Positions 33,338 to 42,669 of a DNA stretch of 64,000 nucleotides are shown here, piece by piece. The DNA comes from an uncultured Pelagibacteraceae bacterium (GTDB lineage: Bacteria; Pseudomonadota; Alphaproteobacteria; Pelagibacterales; Pelagibacteraceae), in the NCBI GenBank assembly GCA_902635225.1, contig CACPNG010000002.1:1-64000 (forward strand), read 5' to 3'. The position numbers and the translations under genes are program-made. How positions within the stretch are numbered: the first letter of the stretch is position 1; every line of letters starts with the position of its first letter. The notes under the pieces are model-generated. The model searched no databases. It was not told the origin of the DNA and was given only the letters and a program-made list of their open reading frames with translations.

Positions 33338-33993
33338 TGACTCAGTTAACTTTTAAATTTCCTTTTAAAAAAAAATATTTTGAGCAAGATTTTTTTGTTT
33401 CGAGTAATAATTTTTCTGCATACAAACTCATAGAAAGTTGGCCGAATTGGCCTGGTAAGTGGCTGAATGTTTATGGAGCATCCGGATCAGGAAAAACTCA
33501 TTTATCAAAAATTTTAGAAAAAAAAATTGAAAAAATTATTATCCTAGATGAAAATAAAATTAACGATATTGCTTTAACAGAACTAAATAATAATGAGTGC
33601 CTAATTATTGATAATTATAAAAATAATATTAATGAAAAATTATTTTATTCAATTCTAAATCACTCTAAACAATTAGATAATTTTATTTTAGTAAACAGCC
33701 TTCAACCGATGAGTAAATTTAGTTTTGTTTTAGAAGATCTTAAGTCAAGAATAAATAGTTTTATAAATATTGGAATAGACCTTCCTCCAGATGATTTATT
33801 ACATGTCATTATTTCTAAATCTTTCTCAGAAAAACAAATAACAATAAGTCCAAAAATTTCTGACTATATTGTAAAAAATGTTGAGAGATCTTACGAAAAA
33901 ATGTTTAAATTTCTTAAAGATGTTGATGATTTGTCTTTATCTTCTGGAAAATCAATAAATATTAATCTAATAAAAAAAGTATTAAATAAATGA
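33337..33993 (+). CDS. hda: DnaA-related (Hda/HdaA-like) replication regulator
   Basis: 218 aa; TQLTFKFPFKKKYFEQDFFVSSNNFSAYKLIESWPNWPGKWLNVYGASGSGKTHLSKIL; P-loop; lacks the DnaA domain IV. Confidence 0.85.
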   Translation: MTQLTFKFPFKKKYFEQDFFVSSNNFSAYKLIESWPNWPGKWLNVYGASGSGKTHLSKILEKKIEKIIILDENKINDIALTELNNNECLIIDNYKNNINEKLFYSILNHSKQLDNFILVNSLQPMSKFSFVLEDLKSRINSFINIGIDLPPDDLLHVIISKSFSEKQITISPKISDYIVKNVERSYEKMFKFLKDVDDLSLSSGKSININLIKKVLNK

Positions 33994-35777
33994 ATAAATT
34001 TAGATCACATAATTGTTCAGAACTTAACGAAAAACATCTCGATAAAAATGTAACAATTTCTGGGTGGCTTCACAGAAGAAGGGACCATGGAAATTTAATT
34101 TTTATTGATATTAGAGACCACTATGGAATTACACAATGTGTGACTGAAAACAATAATAAATTTTTTTCACTTCTAGAAAAGATCAAACCTGAATCTGTTT
34201 TAAAAATAACTGGTAAAGTAATCAAAAGAGAGAAAGGAACAGAAAACTTAGATTTAAAAACTGGAAAAATAGAAATACAAATCCTTAGTTTGGAAGTTTT
34301 ATCCAACGCAAAAGATTTACCCATCCCAGTATTTGGAGAACAAGATTATCCTGAAGATATTAGACTTAAGTATAGGTTTTTAGACCTAAGACGTGAAGAA
34401 ATGCATAAAAATATAGTACTTAGATCTAAAGTGATTTCGTTTATAAGAGCGGAAATGATAAGTTTAGGTTTCTTAGAATACCAAACTCCAATCTTAACTT
34501 CTTCAAGCCCTGAAGGAGCTAGAGATTTTTTAGTTCCAAGTAGATTAAACCCTGGTAAGTTTTATGCTTTACCACAAGCTCCTCAACAATTTAAGCAACT
34601 GATAATGGTTTCTGGTTTTGATAAATATTTTCAAATAGCCCCATGTTTTAGAGATGAAGATGCACGAGCCGATAGAAGTCCTGGAGAATTTTATCAACTT
34701 GATTTAGAAATGTCATTTGTTGAACAAGAGGATGTATTCCAAGTTGTTGAAAAACTTCTTTTAAATTTATTTAAAAAATTTTCTTCAAAGAAAATAATAT
34801 CAGAAAAATTTCCAAGAATTCCATTTCGAGAAGCAATGCTTAAATATGGTACTGATAAACCTGATTTGAGAAATCCTTTGATAATTCAAGAAGTGACTAA
34901 TATCTTTGAGAGAGATGATGTAAAATTTGATATTTTCAAAAAACTCGTAAAATCTGGTTCTAGAGTAAGAGCTATTGTAACAAAAAATACAAACAATAAA
35001 CCTAGAAGTTTTTTTGACAGTATTGATAAATGGGCTAAAGATCAAGGAGCTTCTGGATTGGCATATTTTACACTTGAAAAAGAAAAAAAAATTTCTGCAA
35101 AAGGTCCTGTTGGTAAATTCTTTAGTGAGGAAGCACTCATAGCGATCAAAACTCAGTGTGAAGCTGAAATAGGAGATAGTATATTTTTTGCTTGTGGGAA
35201 AGAAGATGAAGTAGAAAAAATTTTATCGAGTGCAAGAGATAAAATCGCCAAGGATTTAGAAATTGTAGATCAAGGCACTTTCGCATTTTGCTGGATAGTA
35301 GATTACCCTATGTTTGAGAAAGACGAAAAAACAAATAAAATCAATTTTAGCCATAATCCTTTCTCAATGCCGCAAGGAGACATAAAAAATATTAAATTTA
35401 ATAATCCTTTAGAAATTCTAGCTTATCAGTATGATATTGTTTGTAATGGAGTAGAACTGTCCTCGGGTGCAATAAGAAATCATATACCTGAGTTGATGTA
35501 CAAGTTATTTTCTATAGCTGGATATAGTGAAAAAGATGTCAACGAAAAATTTAGCGGAATGATAAATGCTTTAAGTTTCGGAGCACCACCTCATGGAGGT
35601 ATTGCGCCTGGTATTGACAGAATAGTAATGTTGTTGGCTGATAAAAATAACATTAGAGAAGTAACTTTATTTCCTATGAATCAAAATGCACAAGATTTAA
35701 TGATGTCTGCTCCTTCTAATGTTGAAGACAAACAATTAAAAGAACTTAATATTAAATTGGATATAAAGAAAAATTAG
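33990..35777 (+). CDS. aspS: Aspartate--tRNA ligase
   Basis: [71 protein letters not shown]. Confidence 0.98.
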   Translation: MNKFRSHNCSELNEKHLDKNVTISGWLHRRRDHGNLIFIDIRDHYGITQCVTENNNKFFSLLEKIKPESVLKITGKVIKREKGTENLDLKTGKIEIQILSLEVLSNAKDLPIPVFGEQDYPEDIRLKYRFLDLRREEMHKNIVLRSKVISFIRAEMISLGFLEYQTPILTSSSPEGARDFLVPSRLNPGKFYALPQAPQQFKQLIMVSGFDKYFQIAPCFRDEDARADRSPGEFYQLDLEMSFVEQEDVFQVVEKLLLNLFKKFSSKKIISEKFPRIPFREAMLKYGTDKPDLRNPLIIQEVTNIFERDDVKFDIFKKLVKSGSRVRAIVTKNTNNKPRSFFDSIDKWAKDQGASGLAYFTLEKEKKISAKGPVGKFFSEEALIAIKTQCEAEIGDSIFFACGKEDEVEKILSSARDKIAKDLEIVDQGTFAFCWIVDYPMFEKDEKTNKINFSHNPFSMPQGDIKNIKFNNPLEILAYQYDIVCNGVELSSGAIRNHIPELMYKLFSIAGYSEKDVNEKFSGMINALSFGAPPHGGIAPGIDRIVMLLADKNNIREVTLFPMNQNAQDLMMSAPSNVEDKQLKELNIKLDIKKN

Positions 35778-36580
35778 TTTTTAGTCTTTAAATTAATTCT
35801 AACATCTGAAAGGTCAATCAATTTTTCCTCTAAATTGCTTCTGACAAAACCCTTTGAAGTTATATTTTTAACAATTTTAAGAAACTTGTCATCATTGCCC
35901 TCGTTTGAAATTGTTTTAGAGCTTGCTATTGATGGGGTATGAGCGAGTTCTTCTTTACCTAAATAAGAAATAGCTAGCTCTCTAAAAACATAATCTAAGA
36001 TAGATGACGCACTTAAAATCCTATCATTTCCAACAACATTACCTGAAGGTTCGAATTTTGTATCAATAAAAGCATCGACATACTCGTCCAATGGTACGCC
36101 GTATTGTAATCCAAGAGAGATAGCGATAGCAAAGTTATTCATCATCGCTTTGACTAATTCTCCTTCTTTATTGGTATCTATAAATATTTCACCTATTTTA
36201 CCATCATCATATTCACCAGTATGAAGATAAACTTTGTGATCTCCTATTTGGGCTTTTTGGATGTATCCTTTTCTCCTATCTGGCATTTTGAACCTTGTAT
36301 TATTTTTTTGCTTAATATTTGTTTTTTCAATTGATTTTTTATTCATCGCCGCTGAAATTTTTTTAGAAACAGGTGAGTCAATCTTAATATTTTCATTTTT
36401 GTTTTCTTTGTTTTCACCAATTTTTTTTGTTTTTCTATTATTTAATTTGACGTCAATTACCTCAACATTGCCATCATTTCTCTCATCTATTTTTGATAAT
36501 TCTTTATCATTAAGATCATTCAAGGTATGGACTGTTTTAAAAGTACAAGTATAATAAGTTTCAACAATGAATTTTTTCAT
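35774..36580 (-). CDS. Stand-alone TSCPD-domain protein (NrdJb-like, C-terminal region of B12-dependent ribonucleotide reductase)
   Basis: 268 aa; [110 protein letters not shown] matches the class II RNR C-terminal module; no catalytic barrel in the ORF. Confidence 0.85.
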   Translation of the reverse strand: MKKFIVETYYTCTFKTVHTLNDLNDKELSKIDERNDGNVEVIDVKLNNRKTKKIGENKENKNENIKIDSPVSKKISAAMNKKSIEKTNIKQKNNTRFKMPDRRKGYIQKAQIGDHKVYLHTGEYDDGKIGEIFIDTNKEGELVKAMMNNFAIAISLGLQYGVPLDEYVDAFIDTKFEPSGNVVGNDRILSASSILDYVFRELAISYLGKEELAHTPSIASSKTISNEGNDDKFLKIVKNITSKGFVRSNLEEKLIDLSDVRINLKTKN

Positions 36581-36622
36581 AATATATTGGAATCTGATTA
36601 TCTAAGATATATATTAAAACTT

Positions 36623-36653
36623 AGAAGTGTCTATTATATTATTATACACTTCT
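36623..36653. repeat. Inverted repeat AGAAGTGT-15nt-ACACTTCT in a divergent intergenic region
   Basis: Perfect 8-bp arms at 36623..36630 and 36646..36653, between the starts of the TSCPD gene (-) and the NDUFA12 gene (+). Confidence 0.6.
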
Positions 36654-36679
36654 TAATTGTGTGGATTTAAATTTTTATT

Positions 36680-37030
36680 ATGAGTTTAAAAGTAATTTTT
36701 ACCTGGTGGAATAGACAAACTTTAGGAACATTTTTCAAAACATTATTTACAGGTATTTTTGTAGGTAGTGACGATTATGGTAACAAATATTATAAAAATA
36801 AAAAAAATGAAAGATGGGTAATTTATTCTAAAGAAATTGAAGCGACAAAAATAACTGCAGACTGGTTTCATTGGATGCATCATACAAATGACAAAATTCC
36901 TAGTAAAAATGATATGAAATATACTTGGCAAAAAAAACATTCAGAAAATAAAACCGGAACTTCAAAAAGCTATAATCCTGTGAAGATTAAAAAAAAGAAC
37001 AATCTTAAAAAATATGAAACATGGAAGTAA
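36680..37030 (+). CDS. NADH:ubiquinone oxidoreductase accessory subunit NDUFA12 family
   Basis: 116 aa; FTWWNRQTLGTFFKTLFTGIFVGSDDYGNKYY ... ERWVIYSKEIEATKITADWFHWMHHTNDKIP. Confidence 0.92.
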   Translation: MSLKVIFTWWNRQTLGTFFKTLFTGIFVGSDDYGNKYYKNKKNERWVIYSKEIEATKITADWFHWMHHTNDKIPSKNDMKYTWQKKHSENKTGTSKSYNPVKIKKKNNLKKYETWK

Positions 37031-37517
37031 TTTATTAATCTGGTATTTTCTATTAACGTTTTTATTCTCAGGTATTACTTTAGCTGAAGAAAAAATTTTA
37101 AGCGCACCATTAATTAATCTTGAGAAAATTCAGCCGAGTTTTGAAGTTTTAAATGAAGAAAATGAGAGTCTTACATCAAATAGCTCAATAAAAGAAAAAA
37201 AAAATACTAAAAAAATAAATGCACATGCTGTTTTGATTGGTCTAGATAAAATAACTGCTAAGTCATCTAAAATTCAAGTAAATCTGGACGAAATAAAAAA
37301 ATTTGGTCCTTTAGAAATAAAAATACTTAAATGTGGCAAAGTAAAAGTAAATAATCAATTAAATGATGTTGCGTATATGCAAGTAAAAGATTTAACAAAA
37401 AATGAAAATGAAAAAGTTTATATATTCAATGGATGGACTTTTTCGTCTGACCCTAATCTAACTCCATTTGACCATGCAATATATGATTTGCAGCTATTAA
37501 ATTGTAATAAAGTTTAA
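37014..37517 (+). CDS. DUF2155-like exported protein
   Basis: 167 aa; signal peptide, AVLIGLDKITAKSSKIQVNLDEIKKFGPLEIKILKCGK..., VYIFNGWTFSSDPNLTPFDHAIYDLQLLNC; follows the NDUFA12 gene as in alphaproteobacteria. Confidence 0.85.
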   Translation: MKHGSNLLIWYFLLTFLFSGITLAEEKILSAPLINLEKIQPSFEVLNEENESLTSNSSIKEKKNTKKINAHAVLIGLDKITAKSSKIQVNLDEIKKFGPLEIKILKCGKVKVNNQLNDVAYMQVKDLTKNENEKVYIFNGWTFSSDPNLTPFDHAIYDLQLLNCNKV

Positions 37518-38851
37518 AAAAATTTCTCTTTTCCTAGCCAATTAGTATCAAAATCAGAATTAATAAATTTTTTATGATTAAGAATTTTTTTGTGTAAATC
37601 AATTGTTGTAGTTATTCCTTCAAGTACAAATTCATCAAGTGATCTTAAAGTTCTTTGAATAGCTTCAGTTCTATTTCTTCCTTTACAAATAACTTTTGCA
37701 ATTAAGCTGTCATAATAAGGTGTAATCTTGCATCCTTGAAAGACTGAACCATCTACTCTAGTTCTAAAACCTGAAGGTTGATGGCAAACACTAATTGTAC
37801 CGGGACTAGGTTGAAAATTTAGAGAAGGGTTTTCTGCGTTAATTCTACACTCAATTGTATGTCCCCTTGGATTTATATCGCTTTGCTTTAAGGCAGTATC
37901 GCCGGTAAAAGCAATCCAAAGTTGTTCCTTAACAATATCGATACCAGTTTGAACTTCAGTCACTGGATGCTCAACCTGAACTCTGGTATTCATCTCTAAA
38001 AAATAAAATTTACCATTTTCGTAAATAAATTCCACTGTTCCAGCGCCTTCATAATTTATTTGTTCAACCATTTTTACGGTCTTTTCTAATAAACTTTTTC
38101 TTTGGTCATCTGTAATCACTGGACTAGGGGTTTCTTCAATTAATTTTTGATGTCTTCTTTGAACAGAGCAATCTCTCTCCCCAAGTTGAACAGTCTTATT
38201 TTTTCCTGACATAATTTGAACCTCTATATGTCTTGGGTTTTTGAAATATTTTTCAATATAAAGCTCATCATTGCCAAAAAATTTTTTTGCCTCAGATTTT
38301 GCTGTTAAAAAAAGACTTTCCAACTTTACTTCTTCTTCAACAATTTTCATTCCTTTTCCCCCTCCACCTCCTGCAGCTTTTATTAAAACAGGATATCCAA
38401 TTTCTTTGCAAATTGATTTAGCTTCGCTTAAAGATTTCACTCCACCTTCAGATCCTTCAATAATTGGTAAACCATATTTTTTTGCAATACGTTTAGCTTC
38501 TATTTTATCCCCCATCATTGAAATTATTTTAGCGCTAGGCCCTATGAATTTAATGCCATGTTTATTTACAATTTCTGAAAATTTTGCATTTTCAGATAAA
38601 AATCCATAACCTGGATGTACGGCTTCTGCGCCAGTTAAGTCTACAGCAGACATTATCGATGAAATATTTAAGTAACTATTTTGTGGTTGATGCGAACCAA
38701 TACATACGCTTTCATCTGCTAATCTAACATGCATTGAGTCTGCATCTACATCAGAATGCACAGCAACGGTTTTTATTCCCCACTCTTTACAAGCTCTAAT
38801 CACTCTAACAGCTATCTCACCTCTATTAGCTATTAAAACTTTATTAAACAT
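37514..38851 (-). CDS. accC: Acetyl-CoA carboxylase, biotin carboxylase subunit
   Basis: FNKVLIANRGEIAVRVIRACKE, AAGGGGGKGMKIV, EMNTRVQVEHPVTE. Confidence 0.98.
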   Translation of the reverse strand: MFNKVLIANRGEIAVRVIRACKEWGIKTVAVHSDVDADSMHVRLADESVCIGSHQPQNSYLNISSIMSAVDLTGAEAVHPGYGFLSENAKFSEIVNKHGIKFIGPSAKIISMMGDKIEAKRIAKKYGLPIIEGSEGGVKSLSEAKSICKEIGYPVLIKAAGGGGGKGMKIVEEEVKLESLFLTAKSEAKKFFGNDELYIEKYFKNPRHIEVQIMSGKNKTVQLGERDCSVQRRHQKLIEETPSPVITDDQRKSLLEKTVKMVEQINYEGAGTVEFIYENGKFYFLEMNTRVQVEHPVTEVQTGIDIVKEQLWIAFTGDTALKQSDINPRGHTIECRINAENPSLNFQPSPGTISVCHQPSGFRTRVDGSVFQGCKITPYYDSLIAKVICKGRNRTEAIQRTLRSLDEFVLEGITTTIDLHKKILNHKKFINSDFDTNWLGKEKFF

Positions 38852-38856
38852 TTTAA

Positions 38857-39282
38857 TTATTTTAAAACAACCAAAGTTTGCCCAAATTCCACTGGTTGAC
38901 CATCTTCAATCAAAATCTTTTTGACTTCACCATCAGCAGTAGAAGGAACATGATTCATTGTTTTCATTGCCTCTACAATCATAACTGTTTGGCCTTTTTT
39001 TATTTTATCACCAACCTCAACAAATTTTTTTGCTCCTGGTTCAGGTGCTAAGTATGCTGTGCCGATTATAGGAGATTTAATCCTAACACCATCGCCTTCG
39101 TCTGATGATTTCAATACTGATCTATTCGGAGAAACGACAGCGCTTGTTTTTATTTGATCAATTAATTTGGATGCTTTTGAGACTTTAATTTTGGTTTGTC
39201 CATCTTGATATTCTAACTCAGAAAGTTCAAATTCTTTTAAGTTATCTACTAGTTCTTTGATTAACTTTTTGTCTATTTTCAT
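38857..39282 (-). CDS. accB: Biotin carboxyl carrier protein
   Basis: 141 aa; C-terminal biotinyl motif VEAMKTMNHVPS. Confidence 0.97.
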   Translation of the reverse strand: MKIDKKLIKELVDNLKEFELSELEYQDGQTKIKVSKASKLIDQIKTSAVVSPNRSVLKSSDEGDGVRIKSPIIGTAYLAPEPGAKKFVEVGDKIKKGQTVMIVEAMKTMNHVPSTADGEVKKILIEDGQPVEFGQTLVVLK

Positions 39283-39716
39283 TTTTCTAAAATTTTTTTC
39301 ATAGCTTTTAAAGACATTATATATCCTTCAGCTCCAAAACCACAAATAATACCACTAGCAACTTTACTTATTAAAGATTTGTGCCTGAACTCTTCTCTAT
39401 TATAAATGTTACTTATATGCAATTCAATAATTGGAATTTTTAATACTTTTAAAGCATCATGAATAGCTACAGATGTATGAGTATAACCCCCTGCATTTAT
39501 GATTATACCATCTTGATCAATTCTTGCATTTTGTATTTGAGTAATTAACTCTCCTTCAATATTTGATTGAAATAAAGAAAGTTTAATATTATTTTTATCA
39601 GCAAAATCTTTACAATTCTTCTCAATGTCTTTTAATGTAAGACTTCCATACTGTTTTTTTTCTCTTTCACCTAAAAGGTTGAGGTTTGGTCCATTAACAA
39701 CTATAATTTTATTCAT
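39279..39716 (-). CDS. aroQ: 3-dehydroquinate dehydratase, type II
   Basis: MNKIIVVNGPNLNLLGEREKKQYG, INAGGYTHTSVAIHDAL, IELHISNIYNREEFRHKS. Start moved to the internal ATG (complement of 39714..39716); the longer ORF runs antisense into thiS. Confidence 0.95.
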   Translation of the reverse strand: MNKIIVVNGPNLNLLGEREKKQYGSLTLKDIEKNCKDFADKNNIKLSLFQSNIEGELITQIQNARIDQDGIIINAGGYTHTSVAIHDALKVLKIPIIELHISNIYNREEFRHKSLISKVASGIICGFGAEGYIMSLKAMKKILEK

Positions 39717-39744
39717 AAATTTCTTAATATTGAATAACTTAATT

Positions 39745-39948
39745 ATGGCAAAAATACAATTAAATGGAAAAAAAGTAGTTATTAAATCAAAATATTCGAT
39801 ATTAGATCTTTTAAAAAAATACGATTTAGTTAACAAAAAAATTGCAGTTGAACATAACGGCGTGATAGTTCCTAAAGTTTTCTTTAAAAAAAAATATTTA
39901 AAAAATAACGATAAATTGGAAATAGTACACTTTATAGGCGGAGGGTAA
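39745..39948 (+). CDS. thiS: Sulfur carrier protein ThiS
   Basis: [44 protein letters not shown]...IVHFIGGG, ending in the ThiS diglycine; ATG at 39745, not the longer ORF start at 39625. Confidence 0.92.
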   Translation: MAKIQLNGKKVVIKSKYSILDLLKKYDLVNKKIAVEHNGVIVPKVFFKKKYLKNNDKLEIVHFIGGG

Positions 39949-39949
39949 T

Positions 39950-40723
39950 TTGAAAAAAGATATTTTTAAAATTGCAGGAAAGTCACTTAAATCTAGGCTA
40001 ATTATCGGAACCGGAAAATATAAAAGCTTTTTGGAAACTGCTAAAGCAGTTGAAGCTTCAGGTGCAAGTATTGTGACCGTTGCTGTAAGAAGAGTAAATA
40101 TTTTAGATAAAAAAAAACCATTATTGAGTGATTATATTGATCCTAAAAAAATAATTTTTTTACCTAATACGGCTGGTTGTTTTACATCTGAAGAAGCTCT
40201 AAGAACTTTGAGACTTGCGCGAGAAATGGGTGGATGGAAACTAGTTAAATTAGAAGTTATAGGTGATAAAAAAACTTTATATCCGAACATGATAGAAACT
40301 ATTAAGTCTACTAAAATACTTGTTAAAGAGGGTTTTAAAGTCATGGTTTATTGTACCGACGATCCATTATTAGCAAAAAAATTAGAGGATAATGGAGCAT
40401 CAGCAATTATGCCTCTCGCTTCTCCAATTGGTTCGGGTCTAGGGTTGCAAAATAAAGTCAATATTTCACTAATTATTAAACAATCAAAAGTTCCGGTTAT
40501 AGTTGATGCAGGAATAGGAACGGCATCTGATGCAACTATTGCTATGGAATTAGGCTGCGACGGTGTTTTAATCAATAGCGCTATAGCTAAAGCAAAAAAA
40601 CCAACATTAATGGCTAAGGCTTTTAGAGATGCAGTAATTTCAGGTAGAAACTCCTATTTAGCTGGGAGAATGGGTAAGAATTATTTCGCTACAGCAAGTT
40701 CTCCTACTAAAGGTTTAATTTGA
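39950..40723 (+). CDS. thiG: Thiazole synthase
   Basis: 257 aa from [86 protein letters not shown]. Confidence 0.96.
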   Translation: MKKDIFKIAGKSLKSRLIIGTGKYKSFLETAKAVEASGASIVTVAVRRVNILDKKKPLLSDYIDPKKIIFLPNTAGCFTSEEALRTLRLAREMGGWKLVKLEVIGDKKTLYPNMIETIKSTKILVKEGFKVMVYCTDDPLLAKKLEDNGASAIMPLASPIGSGLGLQNKVNISLIIKQSKVPVIVDAGIGTASDATIAMELGCDGVLINSAIAKAKKPTLMAKAFRDAVISGRNSYLAGRMGKNYFATASSPTKGLI

Positions 40724-42523
40724 TTTTTTTTTTCTTCTCACCCAAAGTGTCCTTGGATTTTTTTTAGTTTTCACCTTTTTTGTTTCTTTTTTAGATTTTT
40801 TTTCTCCTTTTTTATCCTTAGAACCATCAATTTTAGTTTTTTTCACGCTAATAATATTTTCTAAATATTCTATCTTATTTATTAATTTTTTTGATTTGTT
40901 CAATAATTCAATTTTATATTCAGGAATAATTAATTCTTCATTAGATAATATTTCAACTTTAAATGAGTATTTTTTTTGGAAATATTTAAGTTCCTCAAGC
41001 AGATTTTTTTCTATATATAGCTTGACTTTTTCTGGTACATAAGATTTTACTATTTTAACTTTATCACCAAAAGCTAGATACTGAATTTTTTTTAGAATTT
41101 TCTGAGAAAATGAACTTAAAGACAATTGAGTTTCCCATTTTATAGAGCCCTCTCTTAACCTTTGCCTAGTCATTTCTAACAATCCAAAGTTACTTATCTT
41201 TCCAATTTGTATTCTAGCTCTATCTTTTCTAATACTTTCTCTCATTTTTTTTTCAACTGTCCGTCTATTATAAAAATTCATCATATCTATAAAATCTACA
41301 ACAATTAGCCCTGACAAGTCTCTCAACTTAATTTGGCGAGCAATTTCTTCAGCAGCCTCTAAATTTGTATTAAGTGCAGTTTTTTCAATATTAATCTGTT
41401 TTGTTGATTGACCTGAGTTAATATCGATTGAAACCAAAGCTTCAGTAGGATTTATCACTATATATCCTCCTGATTTAAGTTTTACAGTTGGTTCAAAAAT
41501 ATTAATTAACTCTTTTTCAATATTTGCATCTTGAAATAATGGTTTTTTACCTCTGTATTTTTTAATATTTTTAACATTTTTAGGCATAAGCTCTTTCATG
41601 AATTTTTTTGCTTTTTGATATGCTTCATTACCCTCGATATATATGTTTTTAGTGTAGTCATCATATGTATCTCTTAAAGTTCTTTTAATTATGTCACCCT
41701 CTTCATAAACCAAAGAAGGTGCATTTGAGTCTATTGCTTTATTTTTAATTTCTTCCCAAGTTTTCAAAGTATTTTGAAAATCTTTTTCAATTTCATTTTT
41801 TGTTTTATTTGCGCCCGCGGTTCTAACAATTACTCCCACACTTTTTGGTATTTGAATTTCATTCAAAATGTTTCTTATTTTTTGTCTGTCAGAAGAGTTA
41901 AAAATTTTTCTTGATATTCCACCTCCTTTTGGAGTGTTAGGCATTAAAACCATATATTTTCCAGCTAATGAAATGAAAGTGGTTAAAGCAGCTCCTTTTT
42001 GACCTCTTTCTTCTTTAATAACTTGAATTAAGACTATTTGTCCTGGTTTGATCACTTCTTGAATTTTATATTTCTTGATACCATAAGATGATTTGATTTC
42101 ATCTCTGTACTCCTTCTTTTCAATTTCACCTGTTTTAGGTGTTTCAATATTTTCTAAACTGGGGATTTCCATAGAGGAATTTGAAGATGCATTCTCACCA
42201 GGATCCTCTATATTTTTATTCTTTAAATTTTCCCTTATTTCTTCTTCTGCCTCTTTGATTTTTTCCTTATCCTCAGAGGGAATTTGGTAATAGTCTGATT
42301 GAATATCATTAAAAGCTAAAAATCCATGTCTATCTCTTCCAAAATTTACAAATGCGGCCTGAAGAGAGGGTTCAACTCTACTAATTGTTCCTAAATAAAT
42401 ATTATTTTTAAAAGTTAAATTGTTTTTATCTTCAAATTCATACTCTTCAATTGAAGAGCTTGATTTAAGAATAATACGTGTTTCATTTGGATGCGAAGCA
42501 TCAATATATAAATTTTTTTCCAT
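40715..42523 (-). CDS. Ribonuclease E/G family endoribonuclease
   Basis: 602 aa; [33 protein letters not shown]1 region, [44 protein letters not shown]. No CPxCxG Zn-link motif. Confidence 0.94.
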   Translation of the reverse strand: MEKNLYIDASHPNETRIILKSSSSIEEYEFEDKNNLTFKNNIYLGTISRVEPSLQAAFVNFGRDRHGFLAFNDIQSDYYQIPSEDKEKIKEAEEEIRENLKNKNIEDPGENASSNSSMEIPSLENIETPKTGEIEKKEYRDEIKSSYGIKKYKIQEVIKPGQIVLIQVIKEERGQKGAALTTFISLAGKYMVLMPNTPKGGGISRKIFNSSDRQKIRNILNEIQIPKSVGVIVRTAGANKTKNEIEKDFQNTLKTWEEIKNKAIDSNAPSLVYEEGDIIKRTLRDTYDDYTKNIYIEGNEAYQKAKKFMKELMPKNVKNIKKYRGKKPLFQDANIEKELINIFEPTVKLKSGGYIVINPTEALVSIDINSGQSTKQINIEKTALNTNLEAAEEIARQIKLRDLSGLIVVDFIDMMNFYNRRTVEKKMRESIRKDRARIQIGKISNFGLLEMTRQRLREGSIKWETQLSLSSFSQKILKKIQYLAFGDKVKIVKSYVPEKVKLYIEKNLLEELKYFQKKYSFKVEILSNEELIIPEYKIELLNKSKKLINKIEYLENIISVKKTKIDGSKDKKGEKKSKKETKKVKTKKNPRTLWVRRKKKSN

Positions 42524-42669
42524 TTTAATTGAATTCCTTTTATTTTTTTGAAAACTGTGAATTTTAATTTAATCATATGCTTATTTTATACATTTTTAAC
42601 TATAAATACACATATTTAAATTTAAATGCCTAAAGAAAGTCAAACTTTTTAAGAATAAATAATGGTTAG

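Noticed and set aside
36623-36653. Inverted repeat as a rho-independent terminator
   Set aside because: It sits between two divergent starts, has no T-run and a 15-nt AT loop; no upstream transcript needs termination here.
36646-36662. ACACttcttaattGTGT as an NrdR box upstream of the RNR-like TSCPD gene
   Set aside because: Spacing is 17 bp rather than the 16-bp NrdR consensus and the inner bases do not match; kept only as part of the inverted-repeat observation.
39717-39744. Possible TPP riboswitch upstream of thiS
   Set aside because: The divergent gap is only 28 nt and AT-rich; the THI-box core is absent.
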